A DNA stretch of 64,000 nucleotides from Fischerella sp. PCC 9605 (GTDB lineage Bacteria; Cyanobacteriota; Cyanobacteriia; Cyanobacteriales; Nostocaceae). Shown here piece after piece: positions 62,587 to 64,000 of this stretch. The position numbers were made by a program, and so were the translations under genes. The stretch spans positions 1 through 64,000 of the forward strand of contig NZ_KI912152.1 of NCBI RefSeq assembly GCF_000517105.1, in the 5' to 3' direction. The notes below the pieces were generated by a model. The model searched no databases. It saw nothing but the letters and a program-made list of their open reading frames with translations, and was not told where the DNA came from. Each line of letters starts with the position of its first letter. Within the stretch, counting starts at the first letter, position 1.

Positions 62587-62956
62587 GTAAAAAATATCCA
62601 TTCAACATTTGTAGAACTTACGCATTGACAAATTAGACAAACAATGGAGTGAAGAAAATTAGGAAATATCACAAGTTTCATTGATGTTTTCACATCGAAA
62701 TTGCTTCTTCAACCAATCAGGTGTAGTGGTGTGCTCGCGCTCCCCTATAACTGGGAGATAGCCAACGCCAAGAGCTTTCACTGTCGGTTCAAGAGCGCTC
62801 GCGCCCCCCAACACCCCACAACAAAGCCAGCAGCAGCCGGCTCAGATCCCAAGGGTGCGATCGCCCACAGCGATCGCTCAATACGGTTCACCAGCCGCTT
62901 AAAGAAACCTTTGGAAACAGTGGTAGTAGTTTGAGAAGGCGATTAGCACATTAGTC
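62587..62956. other. Non-coding debris
   Basis: TGTAGAACTTACGCATTGAC (62609-62628) is a typical cyanobacterial IS-end sequence without a transposase. Several GCGATCGC sites and R-type repeat scraps follow. No gene is supported. Confidence 0.4.
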
Positions 62957-63250
62957 TCAAGGCAGATTTTGGTTTGATTGGCTCCACACGCCAACCTTTG
63001 ATGCGAGTGCTATCTTCTGCGCCTCCTCAAAAGCCAGGTGATTTGGGCAGTCCACCCCTGATTTTTGATAGTAAGCCAAGCCAGTTTTGAGCATTTCCTC
63101 TTGAAAGCTGATCTCAGGCTCTCCCTTACCATAGGCCATCACCTCTGCAACGGTGTGTTCGTCGTTGTCTTTTTCCACTGGAATGATCATCACTTGATTA
63201 CTGGCAGCCGCAATCAGCGATCGCAGTTTTTCTCTGGCTGCATTGCTCAA
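62957..63250 (-). pseudogene. Thermonuclease-like gene, 5' truncated
   Basis: The 97 codons read AREKLRSLIAAASNQVMIIP, HTVAEVMAYGKGEPEISFQ, EEMLKTGLAYYQKSGVDCP and HLAFEEAQKIALASKVGVW. This is the C-terminal half of the staphylococcal-nuclease (SNase) family. The N-terminal strands with catalytic Arg and Asp are missing, and a stop lies just before the possible TTG start. Confidence 0.75.
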
Positions 63251-63371
63251 TGCTTATCCTAGCCACAATAGAAAACAGACACAGAATTTAGTCAAACCAA
63301 AAAACGCAAATATGAAAGGGGATGCCATACATCATAGCTGGCACCTCCAGTGTATTCTATTCGCGCTTACT

Positions 63372-63527
63372 CTACTCATCGATTCCAACTTCTGATGCTG
63401 CTCGATGCAGCATAGATTTTTGGCGATTTTGCTGTTTTTGGCGGCTTTGGCTCATTAATAAACGAGCTTGTGCATTTACCGACCGAGATTTTTGATTGTA
63501 TTGAATGCCAACAGTATTGAATTTCAT
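63372..63527 (-). CDS. Small basic glutamine-rich protein (51 residues)
   Basis: The protein begins MKFNTVGIQYNQKSRSVNAQ, then ARLLMSQSRQKQQNRQKSML, ending HRAASEVGIDE. It is strongly basic. AGAGG lies about five bases before the ATG, and the frame is clean. Similar short peptides seem to occur in Nostocales genomes, as far as memory allows; no function is known. The short length argues for caution. Confidence 0.5.
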   Translation of the reverse strand: MKFNTVGIQYNQKSRSVNAQARLLMSQSRQKQQNRQKSMLHRAASEVGIDE

Positions 63528-64000
63528 GTTCGCCTCTTTTTTGTTTATCGGTGTTAAATGAGGCGCGTTCCTTCGAGAAGTTTGTCTCTACTTCCGTCTG
63601 TTTTTATTCACAGATGAACGATTTATCCTTACATCTATACTTATATCCTACAGAATAATTTTTGTCACTACCCAAACATCCGTACTTTGACTGTAGAGAT
63701 TTCTTCAAAGCTTGTACAATTACTTCTTACGCTGATGCGATTGCTCTCTATAAAACACTTTGCCTACAAACTCACAGATTTGTTGTGCTTTTACCCTCTA
63801 GGAGCACATGAGGGGCGATCGCTCTCCATTCTTAAAGTTGGCTTACTCGCAAGGGCGATCGCGTACCGAAAATACTGTTCGCGCTCAGAAAATATCCTAC
63901 ATAATGGGCATTGCCAGTGCTGAGCCAGTGCTGAGCGCGTATTGTCGTCAACTTTAGAAATCAAACTGATATTCACAATTAGGATATGGAACTTCTAAAC
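63528..64000. other. Window end, no gene seen
   Basis: The stretch is AT-rich with GCGATCGC sites at 63819 and 63858 and a direct CCAGTGCTGAG doublet near 63914. Short frames are open on both strands, but none has a start context or family pattern. Confidence 0.4.

Overview
The window looks like accessory DNA of a filamentous, heterocyst-type cyanobacterium (Nostocales). The highly iterated palindrome GCGATCGC occurs throughout. There are short tandemly repeated repetitive (STRR-like) sequences, cyanobacterial families (SLH-OprB iron-uptake porin, AAA-like signalling proteins, DUF3616) and many insertion-sequence remnants. No rRNA, tRNA or core housekeeping gene was found. This fits a plasmid or a chromosomal island, and which of the two cannot be decided from the sequence.

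Layout. 1-8.5 kb is mostly decayed DNA: fossil repeats, an IS110 remnant, a five-repeat CRISPR array without cas genes, and a few small genes. 8.6-10.1 kb is a duplicated gene for a protein with two winged-helix-like domains. 10.4-11.3 kb is a zeta-type toxin-antitoxin pair. 11.6-13.7 kb is an IS605-type element. 13.7-17.5 kb is a Tn554-like element: two tyrosine recombinases plus a DUF6262/TnpC-like protein between related recombinase-site sequences. 17.6-22 kb is more debris plus a plasmid-type protein. 22.1-39.8 kb holds genes all on the minus strand. They comprise four intact arylsulfatases and one collapsed one, two HAD phosphatases, a formylglycine-generating enzyme, two BASS-type transporters, and a GrrP-GrrA-GrrA-GrrM set that makes cyclophane-modified glycine-rich peptides. 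40.3-49.5 kb on the plus strand encodes secreted and small conserved proteins, two AAA-like ATPases and an outer-membrane porin. 49.6-64 kb returns to debris: IS fragments, the second copy of the winged-helix gene, an intact ISKra4 element, and scattered small genes and truncated genes.

How the genes may work together (inference). The formylglycine-generating enzyme would convert the active-site Cys of the neighbouring sulfatases, which have no signal peptide and so should act in the cytoplasm on sulfate esters. The BASS transporters and the porin could carry anionic substrates or products. GrrM would install three-residue cyclophanes in the two GrrA precursors, and GrrP is the usual periplasmic partner. 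The two copies of the winged-helix gene are direct repeats about 42 kb apart and bracket this whole block.

The main surprises are these. A palindromic element is inserted in frame in only one gene copy. A family of palindromic elements keeps a conserved core while its stem sequences change together. One of those carries a small insertion that resembles the Tn554-like recombination sites. A second structured repeat has a covarying stem in two inverted copies.
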